Below, piece by piece: positions 8,795 through 17,667 of a stretch of DNA of 64,000 bases; position 1 is the stretch's first letter, and each line of letters starts with the position of its first letter. This DNA comes from Hyphomicrobium_A sp964620915 (GTDB taxonomy: Bacteria; Pseudomonadota; Alphaproteobacteria; Rhizobiales; Hyphomicrobiaceae): the NCBI GenBank assembly GCA_964620915.1, contig CAZUKP010000006.1, positions 9,794 through 73,793 of the forward strand, given 5' to 3'. The position numbers were made by a program, and so were the translations under genes. Under the pieces are notes generated by a model that ran no database searches, was not told where the DNA came from, and saw only the letters and a list, made by a program, of their open reading frames with translations.

Positions 8795-9505
8795 ATGACC
8801 GAGCATACTGTAAAATCATACGAGGATGAGCTTGCGCTGCTCGATAAAAAGATCGCGAAGATGGGCGGTCTTGCTGAGCAGCTTCTCGGGCAGTCGTTGG
8901 ACGCGCTAGAGCGCCGCGATCCTACTCTTGCCGAAGAGGTTGTTCTCTCCGACCGCATGATCGATGACCTGGAGCGCGAAATCGAAGAGCAGGTCATCTC
9001 CATGGTCGCGCGCCGTCAACCGATGGCCAACGATCTACGTCACGTGATCGCTGCGTTACGCATAACCACTGACTTGGAACGCATCGGCGATCTTGCAAAG
9101 AACATCGCCAAGCGTTCGCTCGCGATCGCTGACGAGTCGCACCCCAAGCCGTTGATGTCGGGCATTCGCCACATGGTTGAGCTGGCTCTCCAGCAGCTCA
9201 AGGAAGTGCTTGACGCTTACACCGAGCGTGATGCGGACAAGGCAATGTCGGTTTGGAGAAAGGATGCCGAGATCGACGCAATGTACAATTCGCTGTTTCG
9301 CGAACTGTTGACCTACATGATGGAAGACCCGCGCAATATTGGGATCTCCACGCACCTGTTGTTTGGAGCCAAGAACATCGAGCGCGTGGGCGACCACACG
9401 ACGAATATCGCCGAAACAGTTCACTTCTTGGTCCGCGGGTTCAACATTGCTGATGATCGCCCCAAGGACGATCAAACAAGCTCGACGCTTATCTCAAGTG
9501 CGTGA
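8795..9505 (+). CDS. phoU: Phosphate signalling complex protein PhoU
   Basis: A 236-residue all-helical protein with two PhoU repeats, each carrying the E/DxxxD metal-binding style motif (DLERIGDLAKNIA and NIERVGDHTTNIAE). PhoU links the Pst transporter to PhoR and keeps the regulon off when phosphate is plentiful. The start at 8795 has AGGAG 6 bases upstream; an in-frame ATG at 8744, overlapping the pstB stop, would add 17 residues. It sits in the expected place between pstB and phoB. Confidence 0.95.
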   Translation: MTEHTVKSYEDELALLDKKIAKMGGLAEQLLGQSLDALERRDPTLAEEVVLSDRMIDDLEREIEEQVISMVARRQPMANDLRHVIAALRITTDLERIGDLAKNIAKRSLAIADESHPKPLMSGIRHMVELALQQLKEVLDAYTERDADKAMSVWRKDAEIDAMYNSLFRELLTYMMEDPRNIGISTHLLFGAKNIERVGDHTTNIAETVHFLVRGFNIADDRPKDDQTSSTLISSA

Positions 9506-9530
9506 TCGAAGAGGAGACAGGGCAATTCAA

Positions 9531-10226
9531 ATGTCCGCCAAGGTCCTAGTTGTCGAGGATGAAGCTCCGCTAGCGGAGATGCTCCGCTACAATCTGGAGT
9601 CGGAAGGGTTTCGCGTCTCGCAAGCCGAAACGGGTGAGGAAGCCCTCATACTTCTTGAGGAAGAACGTCCCGATCTCGTTGTGTTGGACTGGATGTTGCC
9701 CGGTGTTTCGGGCATCGAGTTGTGCCGTCGCCTGCGCGCCAAACAAGATTCGCGCAACGTACCAATCATAATGCTGACGGCGCGTGGAGAGGAAGCCGAT
9801 CGAATTCGAGGCTTGTCCACTGGCGCCGACGATTACGTCACAAAACCATTCTCTCTGCCGGAACTGATGGCGCGCGTGAAGGCAATTCTTCGGCGAACGG
9901 CGCCCGACCGTATGGCCGAAGTGCTAAAGATCGGCGATATCGAACTCGATCGCGCTGCGCACAAAGTAACACGTGGTCTCAGGCAAGTGCGACTTGGGCC
10001 CACTGAATTCCGCCTTCTGGAATTTCTTATGGAGAGTTCGGGACGGGTTTTGTCACGTACGCAGCTTCTCGATGGCGTGTGGGGCCGCGATGCATTCGTC
10101 GATGAGCGTACCGTCGATGTGCACATCGGACGATTGAGGAAAGCGCTCATCCGTGGCAGCGAGCGCGATCCCATCCGTACCGTCCGCAGCGCCGGATACG
10201 TATTTGGCGATCGTGCACAGGCTTGA
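9531..10226 (+). CDS. phoB: Phosphate regulon response regulator PhoB
   Basis: A 231-residue OmpR-class regulator. The receiver domain has the acidic pair VEDEAP, the phosphoacceptor Asp at about residue 53 in VVLDWMLPG, and the conserved Lys in DYVTKPFSLPEL. A winged-helix DNA-binding domain follows, with FRLLEFLMESSGRVLSR and VDVHIGRLRKAL. It is the partner of PhoR seven genes earlier and would bind the Pho box before pstS. The start at 9531 follows GAGGAG and overlaps nothing; the longer frame from 9339 lies inside phoU. Confidence 0.95.
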   Translation: MSAKVLVVEDEAPLAEMLRYNLESEGFRVSQAETGEEALILLEEERPDLVVLDWMLPGVSGIELCRRLRAKQDSRNVPIIMLTARGEEADRIRGLSTGADDYVTKPFSLPELMARVKAILRRTAPDRMAEVLKIGDIELDRAAHKVTRGLRQVRLGPTEFRLLEFLMESSGRVLSRTQLLDGVWGRDAFVDERTVDVHIGRLRKALIRGSERDPIRTVRSAGYVFGDRAQA

Positions 10227-10265
10227 TCTGCTGTTTGTTCCCTACAATCCACTGCCAAAATGAGT

Positions 10266-10297
10266 AAGGCCGGATACTCTGTTGAGTATCCGGCCTT
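10266..10297. terminator. Bidirectional terminator between phoB and gcrA
   Basis: A perfect 14-base stem (AAGGCCGGATACTC and its complement) with a TGTT loop lies between the convergent phoB and gcrA genes. On the minus strand it is followed by ACTCATTTT, a reasonable intrinsic terminator for gcrA. On the plus strand a run of C follows, so its effect for phoB is less clear. Confidence 0.75.
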
Positions 10298-10349
10298 CCC
10301 CCCCGCTGCCGTGGTCGTTGCCGACCCGGCAAAAGCAACTGTCTCAACC

Positions 10350-10913
10350 TCAGGCGTCGGCTGGTTCCTTGTCCGACTTGGCAGAAGCTTGTGTCGGTGC
10401 CTCGACGAGCTTTGCCGGTGCGGCAATCTCGCGCTCACGCCGCCGCGTTTGTGGCGGCTGGAAGGCGCGCCGCGCGTGAAATTCGCAGTAGGGCAGGCCG
10501 GGCACCTTGTTCTTTCCACAAAAATGAAAGTCGGATTGCTGCGGGTCGCCAATGGGCCAGCGGCAGTGACATTCGCCAAGTGTCTGAATGTATTTGCGCT
10601 CGTTCGGCGGGATCACCAGTTCCTCGACTGGGGGCATGTAGGCATCCGCTTCACCCCGATAGAGCGCGCGAAAAGCGGGATTGCCCATCTGCGAAAAGCG
10701 CGACTTGGCCATCCGCTTTGAGGCCATGCGGGCCCGTGGCCGATGGCTCTTCATCCGCGAGGTTGTGGCGCGGCCCGACAGGCCAAGCCTGTGCACCTTG
10801 CCGATCACCGCATTGCGCGTCACGCTACCCAGGCGTCCCGCGATCTGACTCGCGCTCAACCCTTCGGCCCAGAGCTTCTTCAAGAGCTCCACGCGATCAT
10901 CCGTCCAAGCCAT
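10350..10913 (-). CDS. gcrA: GcrA family cell cycle regulator
   Basis: A 187-residue homologue of GcrA, a sigma70-associated transcription factor that senses adenine methylation at GANTC sites and drives S-phase genes in alphaproteobacteria. The N-terminal helix-turn-helix begins MAWTDDRVELLKKLWAEG and contains ASQIAGRLG and RNAVIGKVHRLGLSGR, all diagnostic. A basic linker leads to the conserved C-terminal region with CRWPIGDP and FCGKNKVPGLPYCEFH. The ATG at 10913 has AGGGAGC 8 bases upstream and is preferred over 10961. The C-terminal tail ends in an acidic/alanine stretch of low complexity. Confidence 0.93.
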   Translation of the reverse strand: MAWTDDRVELLKKLWAEGLSASQIAGRLGSVTRNAVIGKVHRLGLSGRATTSRMKSHRPRARMASKRMAKSRFSQMGNPAFRALYRGEADAYMPPVEELVIPPNERKYIQTLGECHCRWPIGDPQQSDFHFCGKNKVPGLPYCEFHARRAFQPPQTRRREREIAAPAKLVEAPTQASAKSDKEPADA

Positions 10914-11442
10914 AAGCTTCGCTCCCTGAACACCAGGGGCGCGCGCAAGAGCGGCGCACACCGATTGACATTCGGCACAGCAAGAACCGCGCGCAGGGCG
11001 AGCAACAAAAACGCTACGACCTACGCAAACAGCCTGACTGACCGGTTACGGACGCTTACTACTGGGAACGCATGAGAGACTTGCGCGTACACGACGCCGG
11101 TGAGCAAACAGCTCGACCTGGTACGCGCCGGGCAACGCGTTAACGAAATCCGCAAGAAAAACGCGAGACCTCGTGGCCCGACAGGGGCGAACCTACAACA
11201 GGCAGAATTGACCCTACAAGATCAGTAACCTGTGCGGTCCGCCAATACCCGGTATAGGTGGTATATTCGCAACAGGCAATCTTAGTGCTCAAAATTTGAC
11301 GTCAGCGCGACGAGCCGAACGTTGCTGATGCGACCCCAACCCGCGAACGGCCAAACGTATCCGCGCGTAGGGGGACTCGGTCGCCGCTGTTCGTGGAGCA
11401 TGTGCGCCGATGCCATCCGGCATTCGCCAAACAATCGCTCGT
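10914..11442. other. Intergenic region upstream of gcrA
   Basis: About 530 bases lie between the gcrA start and the end of the epimerase gene. I find no convincing gene or structured RNA here. The part next to gcrA must hold its promoter, but no clear -35/-10 pair stands out on the minus strand. The stretch is unusually long for this compact window. Confidence 0.5.
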
Positions 11443-12462
11443 CTAGTTTGATGCTGATGCAAGGTCGCGGCGCCACGCAGCGACGACATGGGGCACGCCT
11501 TCGGTTGAGGACGGAAAGTTCGGTTCAAATCCTGTTGCACGTAGTCGGGCATTCGACAGGCGGCTGTCATAGCTCAGACTGTCCGCGATAACCTGTCCGG
11601 CGACGACCCGAAAAAGCAGTTTTGGCAATTTGCGGACGCGAGGCGTTACGTTCAGCGCCTTGGCGGCAAACTCCGCCAGGCGTTCGCTTGGGATCGGATT
11701 GTCGTCGACCACGAAGTAGCGTTTTCCGACCTCTCCAGCCCTCATCAAATGAATGAGTGCCCTTGCACAGTCGTCGAGGTGTATTGGTGACGTATGGCGG
11801 CTCGGTCCGGACAATCCGGTTACAGGCCGCCCCGCGTGGAGAGGTTCCAAAACATACTGGGCGAACCATGACGCGGGTCCGTAGACCCATCCTGGAAACG
11901 CAGAGACGATAGGAAGACCGCGTGCGATTTGGTCGTCCAATGCCTCGATCGCCGGCGCCATGTAAGGGCCCCATCCGCGGGGATTGGGTGTGACGTCCTC
12001 ATTGCACAAAACGCCGCCGATATCTCCATAGTAACTCGTGCCAGCGACATAAACGATGCGCTGGACCCTGGCAGGATCCAATGCGCGAAAAAGTGCGCGA
12101 TCCATAGCCAAACGTTGGTCGCGATAGCGCCGCGCGCGCACAAGTGTGACGCGTCCACCGAATGTCTGGGGCTGAGCGAGATGTACGACGACATCGGCTT
12201 GGCGTGCGATCGATGTCCATTCGCCGGTGGGATCGCGCAGATCGCCGGCGACGGGCGCAGCCCCCAATTCTTGGAGGCGCGCGACCGTACCCCTGGAGCG
12301 AGCGAGCGCATGCACGCTTGCGCCGTCACTTACTGCCCCGCGTATGAAAGCGTTGCCGATGTAACCCGACCCGCCTGTGACGAAAACCCGTTGGTGGCGC
12401 GCCGCGCCTGCGTCGAGCTCGTCCCTAGTTCCAGTGCTGCTGCGGGTGAGGTTCACATTCAA
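11443..12462 (-). CDS. NAD(P)-dependent epimerase/dehydratase (extended SDR)
   Basis: A 339-residue extended short-chain dehydrogenase/reductase. The Rossmann motif VFVTGGSGYIGNAFI starts at about residue 26. The expected YxxxK active site is replaced by a region reading AGTSYYGD and GPYMAPAIEALD, so the catalytic lysine is missing or shifted. This suggests an atypical member, such as the NmrA-like or sugar-nucleotide epimerase relatives that act as reductases or have lost activity. PGWVYGPA and HLDDCARALIHLM are normal family landmarks. The substrate cannot be inferred. It is transcribed away from argD across a shared 290-base promoter region. Confidence 0.75.
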   Translation of the reverse strand: MNVNLTRSSTGTRDELDAGAARHQRVFVTGGSGYIGNAFIRGAVSDGASVHALARSRGTVARLQELGAAPVAGDLRDPTGEWTSIARQADVVVHLAQPQTFGGRVTLVRARRYRDQRLAMDRALFRALDPARVQRIVYVAGTSYYGDIGGVLCNEDVTPNPRGWGPYMAPAIEALDDQIARGLPIVSAFPGWVYGPASWFAQYVLEPLHAGRPVTGLSGPSRHTSPIHLDDCARALIHLMRAGEVGKRYFVVDDNPIPSERLAEFAAKALNVTPRVRKLPKLLFRVVAGQVIADSLSYDSRLSNARLRATGFEPNFPSSTEGVPHVVAAWRRDLASASN

Positions 12463-12649
12463 GGTCTCTCACTTGGATACGTTAGCCCATAACGTCCCGG
12501 GTGCAGTCGATGGGCGGTCTCCAACAATACGTACACATCTCTCGATTGGAACGTTACTGCTTCATGTTTGGATCACGCGGACGCAGGTCGCCTGAGCCCG
12601 GCCATCCCCGCTCACGCGCAAACCGCTCAATTTGCGGGGTTTCCGGGCG

Positions 12650-12678
12650 TTGACAGTGCTTGTGCGCACGCGTATCAG
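12650..12678 (+). promoter_or_regulatory. Candidate sigma70 promoter for argD-argF-hslO
   Basis: A perfect -35 TTGACA (12650-12655) is followed, after exactly 17 bases, by TATCAG (12673-12678). A transcript would start near 12685, upstream of both plausible argD starts (12721 and 12757), and would exclude the far upstream in-frame ATG at 12568. Confidence 0.5.
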
Positions 12679-12756
12679 GGTAGGTTCAGGGCCGCCGGCA
12701 AAGGCGGCTCTTTTGGTTTTATGACGAATGCGATCGCTGCGCAGGGATGGACGCCG

Positions 12757-13998
12757 ATGTCCCCTTCCTTGACGGCTTCGGAGCCTATTGTGAAGGCCGC
12801 CGCACCGAAGACCAGCCCGTCGCCCGCTGTGATGGCGACATACGCGCGCCAGAACCTTGTTTTTGAGCGGGGCGAGGGCGCATGGCTCATCACGCCTGAG
12901 GGGGAGCGCTACCTGGACTTCGGCTCCGGGGTGGCGGTGAATGCGCTCGGCCATACGCAACCGCATTTGGTCGCGGCACTTGTCGAGCAGGCGCACAAGC
13001 TATGGCATACGTCCAACCTTTACCGGGTTGCAGGCCAGGAGCGGCTTGCCGAGCGTCTCACTGAGGTGACATTTGCTGACCGTGTGTTCTTCTGCAACTC
13101 AGGAGCGGAGGCGTGCGAGGCGGCGATCAAGGCCGCGCGGCGCTATCACTATGTGTGCGATCGGCCGGAGCGCTGGCGGATCATAACGTTTCAGGGGGCC
13201 TTCCACGGTCGCACGTTGGCGACGATCGCGGCCGGCGGCAATGTAAAGCACCTTTTGGGCTTTGGTCCTCCGGTCGAAGGCTTCGACCACGTTCCGTTTG
13301 CGGATCTGACCGCCGCGGAAAAGGCGATGGGCCCAGAAACGGCTGCCATCATGATCGAGCCCGTGCAGGGCGAAGGCGGTGTCCACGTCGCTCCTTTGGA
13401 GTTTCTAGCGGAGCTGCGGGCGCTGTGCGACAGCCACGGCCTGCTGTTGATATTCGACGAGGTTCAAACCGGCGTCGGCCGCACCGGCAAGCTGTTCGCG
13501 CATGAGTGGGCGGGGATCACGCCTGACCTCATGCCGATCGCAAAGGGTATCGGTGGTGGTTTTCCCCTCGGCGCTCTGCTCGCCACCGAGGAGGCGGCCA
13601 AGGGCATGACTGCGGGCATGCATGGTTCGACCTTCGGCGGCAATCCACTCGCCTGTGCCGTCGGCAACGCAGTGCTCGATATCGTACTCGAAAAAGGCTT
13701 TCTCGATGAGGTTAACAGAAGGGCGCTCCGCCTGAAGCAGGCGCTCGCCGCCGTCAAGGACCAGCATCCCGAAATCGTCGAAGAGGTGCGCGGGCAAGGT
13801 CTGCTGGCGGGCCTCAAGCTAAAAGTGCCGGTGCCCGATGTTGTGAATGCCGCGATCGAAGAGAGGCTTCTCCTTGTTGGTGCTGGCGACAATGTCGTGC
13901 GCTTGTTGCCGCCCCTTAACGTGACTGAAGAAGAACTGGCTGATGGTGCTGACCGTTTGTCGAGCGCCCTCAATCGCATAGCGAGTTCAAAGTCATGA
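12757..13998 (+). CDS. argD: Acetylornithine aminotransferase (class III)
   Basis: A 413-residue PLP enzyme that makes N-acetylornithine in arginine synthesis and often also serves the succinyl-DAP step of lysine synthesis. Landmarks are FCNSGAEACEAAIKAARRY, the cofactor Asp in LLLIFDEVQTGVGRTG, and the PLP lysine at about 263 in PIAKGIGGGFPLGALL, then STFGGNPLACAV. The start at 12757 has AGGGA nearby; an in-frame ATG at 12721 is the alternative. The last four bases overlap argF (ATGA), so the two are translationally coupled. The likely promoter lies at 12650-12678. Confidence 0.93.
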   Translation: MSPSLTASEPIVKAAAPKTSPSPAVMATYARQNLVFERGEGAWLITPEGERYLDFGSGVAVNALGHTQPHLVAALVEQAHKLWHTSNLYRVAGQERLAERLTEVTFADRVFFCNSGAEACEAAIKAARRYHYVCDRPERWRIITFQGAFHGRTLATIAAGGNVKHLLGFGPPVEGFDHVPFADLTAAEKAMGPETAAIMIEPVQGEGGVHVAPLEFLAELRALCDSHGLLLIFDEVQTGVGRTGKLFAHEWAGITPDLMPIAKGIGGGFPLGALLATEEAAKGMTAGMHGSTFGGNPLACAVGNAVLDIVLEKGFLDEVNRRALRLKQALAAVKDQHPEIVEEVRGQGLLAGLKLKVPVPDVVNAAIEERLLLVGAGDNVVRLLPPLNVTEEELADGADRLSSALNRIASSKS

Positions 13999-14978
13999 CT
14001 GATACCCTTAGCAGAGCCGGCCGGAGCGCCATGGCCCCCAGCAAACAATCTCCATCGCAGACGAGACATTTTCTCGATCTCGATGCACTCGACGCCAAGA
14101 CGTTGCGCAATATCGTCGACATGGCGCACGCCATGAAGCGTGCGGGAAAGCGTGTCCCCGCAAAGATGCAGCCGCGCGGTATTGCCGACAGTATTCTGGC
14201 AATGATTTTCGAGAAGCCTTCGACGCGCACACGTGTGTCGTTCGACGTTGCGATGCGTCAACTCGGCGGCCAAACGCTGTCGCTCAACCACACTGATATG
14301 CAACTCGGCAGAGGCGAGTCGATTGTCGACACGGCGCGTGTGCTGTCACGTTACGTTGATGCGATCATGCTCCGCACCAACGAACATGGCGCGCTCTTGG
14401 AATTGGCGCGTCACGCGACGATTCCAGTGATCAACGGCCTGACCGACAAGAGCCATCCCTGTCAGGTCGTCGCCGACATCGTGACATTCGAGGAGAACAA
14501 AGGTCCAATCGGTGGCCGTGTGATCGCGTGGATTGGAGACGGCAACAACGTTGCCGCATCCTGGATGCACGCTGCCGTGCGCTTTGGGTTCGAGTTGCGG
14601 ATCGCGTGTCCGGTCGAACTGCTGCCGGCGAAAGATGTCATTGATTGGGTTAAGCAGGAAAAAGGCAAGGTCTCGATTTCCGCCGATGCTCAGACGGCGG
14701 TGGCTGGTGCTGATTGCGTTGTCACCGACACGTGGGTGTCGATGGGACAGAACGACGGCGAACGGCGCAAGAAGATCCTCAAGCCGTTTCGCGTCGATGA
14801 GGACCTTATGAGTAAGGCGGCGAGCGATGCCATTTTCATGCATTGCCTCCCCGCTTACCGTGGAAACGAGGTCACCGCTGAAGTGATCGACGGCCCTCAG
14901 TCCGTTGTGTTTGATGAGGCCGAGAATCGTCTTCACGCCCAAAAGGCCATATTGGCTTGGTGCCTCGGAGTGTCGTAG
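13995..14978 (+). CDS. argF: Ornithine carbamoyltransferase
   Basis: A 327-residue enzyme that condenses ornithine with carbamoyl phosphate to citrulline. The carbamoyl-phosphate loop STRTR, the motif MLRTNEH, the HPCQ motif of the active site and the ornithine-binding HCLPAYRG are all present, and the length is normal for the family. About 20 extra residues precede the first helix. It overlaps argD by 4 bases and directly abuts hslO, so argD-argF-hslO form one operon. Confidence 0.96.
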   Translation: MTDTLSRAGRSAMAPSKQSPSQTRHFLDLDALDAKTLRNIVDMAHAMKRAGKRVPAKMQPRGIADSILAMIFEKPSTRTRVSFDVAMRQLGGQTLSLNHTDMQLGRGESIVDTARVLSRYVDAIMLRTNEHGALLELARHATIPVINGLTDKSHPCQVVADIVTFEENKGPIGGRVIAWIGDGNNVAASWMHAAVRFGFELRIACPVELLPAKDVIDWVKQEKGKVSISADAQTAVAGADCVVTDTWVSMGQNDGERRKKILKPFRVDEDLMSKAASDAIFMHCLPAYRGNEVTAEVIDGPQSVVFDEAENRLHAQKAILAWCLGVS

Positions 14979-15965
14979 ATGCACAATCCCGCAGCAGCCG
15001 AAGTGATCGGGGAGACGCTGCGCGACGACATCGTTCGTCCCTTCCGCACGGAACACTCAGGCGTAGTTGGCCGTCTTGTTCGGCTTGGTCCCGCGATCGA
15101 TACGATATTGGGCCGTCATGACGTTCCTGAAGTGATTTCCAAGACCCTCGGTGAAGCCGTCGCGCTGACCACCATGCTGGGCACGGCGCCAAAGTTCAGT
15201 GGCAAGCTGACGCTGCAGACGAATACCGATGGCATCCTCGACTTTCTCGTCGTCAACCTTGAGACGCCGGGCCGCGTGCGCGCGTATGCCCGCTATGACA
15301 AGGACCGCCTCGCCCAGGCCGGCGAGGACGCCGCCTGTATCGATCAAGGCACGTTGCTTGGCTCCGGGCACTTGGCCATGACGATCGATCCAGGTGGAGA
15401 CTTGGACCGCTATCAAGGCATCGTGGCGTTGGCCGGTGGAAGCCTCACCGAGGCAGCACTCACGTATTTTCGCCAATCCGAGCAATTGCCCACTTTTCTG
15501 CGCTTGGCCGTGGCTCGCCACTATGTGGCGGGAGAGGAAGGCGAGCCTGGCCAGTGGCGATGGCGGGCGGGCGGTCTCATGATTCAGAACCTGGCCAGCG
15601 ATGGCGGCAAGCCGCGGCCGGCCGTTGAGGACGAGACCGACGAGCAGCGTCTTGCCGGCGAAGAAGACGATGATTGGGAGCGCGTGCGGATACTCGCGGC
15701 GACAGTCGAGGATCACGAGCTTCTCGATCCGACACTCTCGCCAGAACGGCTGCTCTATCGGCTATTTCACGAGGAGGGTGTGAGGACGCACGAGGCGGCC
15801 CCGATCGAAGCGTATTGCAGCTGCTCGCGCGAGCGCGTTGGAATGTTTTTGCGTAGCTTTGGTCTTGATGATCTTGCCGACATGCGCGAACCCGACGGGG
15901 CGATCACGGTCAGGTGCGAGTATTGCACGGCTAGCTACCGGTTTGATCCCAGCGAGATCTCGTAA
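14979..15965 (+). CDS. hslO: Redox-regulated molecular chaperone Hsp33
   Basis: A 328-residue holdase chaperone activated by oxidation. The C-terminal redox switch has the CxC pair in YCSCSRERV and the CxxC pair in VRCEYCTAS about 33 residues apart, which bind zinc when reduced. The N-terminal core includes SGKLTLQTNTDG and an acidic insertion near residue 210-225. Its ATG directly follows the argF stop. An argF-hslO pair is common in alphaproteobacteria. It converges with argE with only 8 bases between. Confidence 0.94.
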   Translation: MHNPAAAEVIGETLRDDIVRPFRTEHSGVVGRLVRLGPAIDTILGRHDVPEVISKTLGEAVALTTMLGTAPKFSGKLTLQTNTDGILDFLVVNLETPGRVRAYARYDKDRLAQAGEDAACIDQGTLLGSGHLAMTIDPGGDLDRYQGIVALAGGSLTEAALTYFRQSEQLPTFLRLAVARHYVAGEEGEPGQWRWRAGGLMIQNLASDGGKPRPAVEDETDEQRLAGEEDDDWERVRILAATVEDHELLDPTLSPERLLYRLFHEEGVRTHEAAPIEAYCSCSRERVGMFLRSFGLDDLADMREPDGAITVRCEYCTASYRFDPSEIS

Positions 15966-15973
15966 GCTTGCGC

Positions 15974-17146
15974 CTAGATGCCTTGGCCGTGTTCTGCCCA
16001 GTCCGTCAGCCGCGCTAAGAACGCCGAGCACGCGTCGAGCTGTTCCTTGGCAATCCATTCGTCGGCTGTATGCGCCTGGGCGATATCGCCCGGGCCGATG
16101 ACGACGGAGGGCGACCCGGCTTCTTGGAAAAGGCCGGCCTCCGTCGCGTAGGAAACGGCGTACGTCTTGTTTTGGCCAGCGAGCTTGAGTGCCAGCGCGA
16201 CAGCTTCGGAGACCGCCCCCGCGGCAAACGGGGGCACCTGATTGGTAATGGCAATCTTGATGTCTGCTTCCGGTGCAACCCGGCGCAGCTCAGGCAGACA
16301 TTCTCTTTCGACAAGTTCGCGCACACGCTGATCGATGGCAGCCGCATCGACATCCGGGAGGGCGCGCAGGTCGAAATCGACGGTGCATGATATGGGCACG
16401 ATGTTCGTTGCAGTTCCGCCCTGGATGCGAACCACTTGCAGCGTTGCGTAAGGCGGTTCAAAGCGTTCATCGCGGGGCGCTTCCATCAACTCAAGCTCGA
16501 TCCGGCGCAGCTCCTGGAGGAGCGGGACAGCCGCCATGATCGCGTTTGCGCCCAAGTGGGCCATACTTGAGTGCGCGGCTCGGCCGCTGAATTCGACCTG
16601 CCAGCGTGCCGGCCCCTTGTGGGCATCGACGACGCGCATCGATGTTGGTTCGCCGACAATCACGGCGCGCGACTTTATGCCTTGTCGTACGAGTTTGTCG
16701 ATGAGTGGGCGCACGCCCAGGCAACCCACTTCCTCGTCGTAGGAAAAGGCGAGTTGAATGGGGACGACAAGCTTTCGGCTCACAATCTCGGGAACCGCCG
16801 CGAGTACACAGGCGATGAAGCATTTCATGTCCGCTGTGCCGCGGCCATAGTAGCGCCCTTCGCGCTCTGTCAGGGTGAAGGGATCACTTGACCAGGTTTG
16901 GCCATCGACGGGGACGACATCTGTGTGTCCGGAAAGCGCGACGCCCGGCACGCCGTCCGGTCCAATCGACGCAAAGAGACTAGCCTTGTTGCCGTCCTCG
17001 TTCGGTACGATGTCGCAGGCGACTCCATGTTGGGTGAGATAGTCGCGAACGAAATCGATGAGCGGCCGGTTGGCTTTGTAGCTGGTCGTGTCGAAGGCCA
17101 CGAGCCGGGCGAGAAGCTCGGCCACCGAATAGTTGGGTCCTGACAT
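15974..17146 (-). CDS. argE: Acetylornithine deacetylase
   Basis: A 390-residue M20-family zinc hydrolase that removes the acetyl group from N-acetylornithine. Metal and catalytic motifs are in order: SGHTDVVPVD, YGRGTADMKCF, the catalytic YDEEVGCLG, and VGEPTSM. Its presence beside argD-argF suggests the linear route to ornithine, unless a bifunctional ArgJ elsewhere makes this step dispensable. Acetyl-citrulline or succinyl-DAP type activities cannot be excluded by sequence alone, but the closest family look is ArgE. Confidence 0.9.
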   Translation of the reverse strand: MSGPNYSVAELLARLVAFDTTSYKANRPLIDFVRDYLTQHGVACDIVPNEDGNKASLFASIGPDGVPGVALSGHTDVVPVDGQTWSSDPFTLTEREGRYYGRGTADMKCFIACVLAAVPEIVSRKLVVPIQLAFSYDEEVGCLGVRPLIDKLVRQGIKSRAVIVGEPTSMRVVDAHKGPARWQVEFSGRAAHSSMAHLGANAIMAAVPLLQELRRIELELMEAPRDERFEPPYATLQVVRIQGGTATNIVPISCTVDFDLRALPDVDAAAIDQRVRELVERECLPELRRVAPEADIKIAITNQVPPFAAGAVSEAVALALKLAGQNKTYAVSYATEAGLFQEAGSPSVVIGPGDIAQAHTADEWIAKEQLDACSAFLARLTDWAEHGQGI

Positions 17147-17180
17147 TTGAGGTCTCGCGGATGGCTGCGGCCGGTGACGA

Positions 17181-17573
17181 CTAATTCACGCTCCGCGTGA
17201 CAAAGGGACTGTCGAGCGAGAAGGCGGGAATGGCGACGTCGAACAAGGTGCCATCTTCTCCGGCCATTTGGTAACTGCCGACCATGATTCCCGAAGACGT
17301 CCGCAGCGGACAGCCGGAGGTGTAGCTAAACGAGTTGCCGGGCTCGATGACCGGGGTCTCACCCACAACGCCGGGACCGCGTACCTCCTCGGTTTGCCCG
17401 CTTGCATCCGTAATGCGCCAGATGCGCGAACGCAGTTGGACCGTCTCGTTGCCGTCGTTGGTGATCTCGACGGTGTAGGCCCAGAAAAACTGACCGTCCT
17501 CAGGAGACGACTGATCTTCGAGATACTCGGGAGTAACGTTCACCCGGATGCCGCGGGTTAGGGCTTCGTACAT
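17181..17573 (-). CDS. apaG: ApaG domain protein
   Basis: A 130-residue single-domain protein with the fibronectin-like ApaG fold. Landmarks are TRGIRVNVTPEYLEDQSSP near the N-terminus, FFWAYTVEITN, the GxGVVGETPVIEPG segment and YTSGCPL. The family (formerly linked to cobalt and magnesium efflux) is of uncertain function. It lies between argE and metZ on the same strand; the metZ-apaG neighbourhood is frequent in alphaproteobacteria. Confidence 0.93.
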   Translation of the reverse strand: MYEALTRGIRVNVTPEYLEDQSSPEDGQFFWAYTVEITNDGNETVQLRSRIWRITDASGQTEEVRGPGVVGETPVIEPGNSFSYTSGCPLRTSSGIMVGSYQMAGEDGTLFDVAIPAFSLDSPFVTRSVN

Positions 17574-17667
17574 GGCGGAACATTTCCCCTGCGAGTTCGA
17601 TCGTAGGCCAAGGCGGATTTTATGCAGCCAGCCTGCGGGGTCAACGTGAGCAGTCCCGCGCCAAGCG

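Noticed and set aside
12568..12756. Upstream in-frame extension of argD
   Set aside because: It would begin upstream of the candidate promoter at 12650-12678, and its residues do not resemble an ArgD N-terminus.
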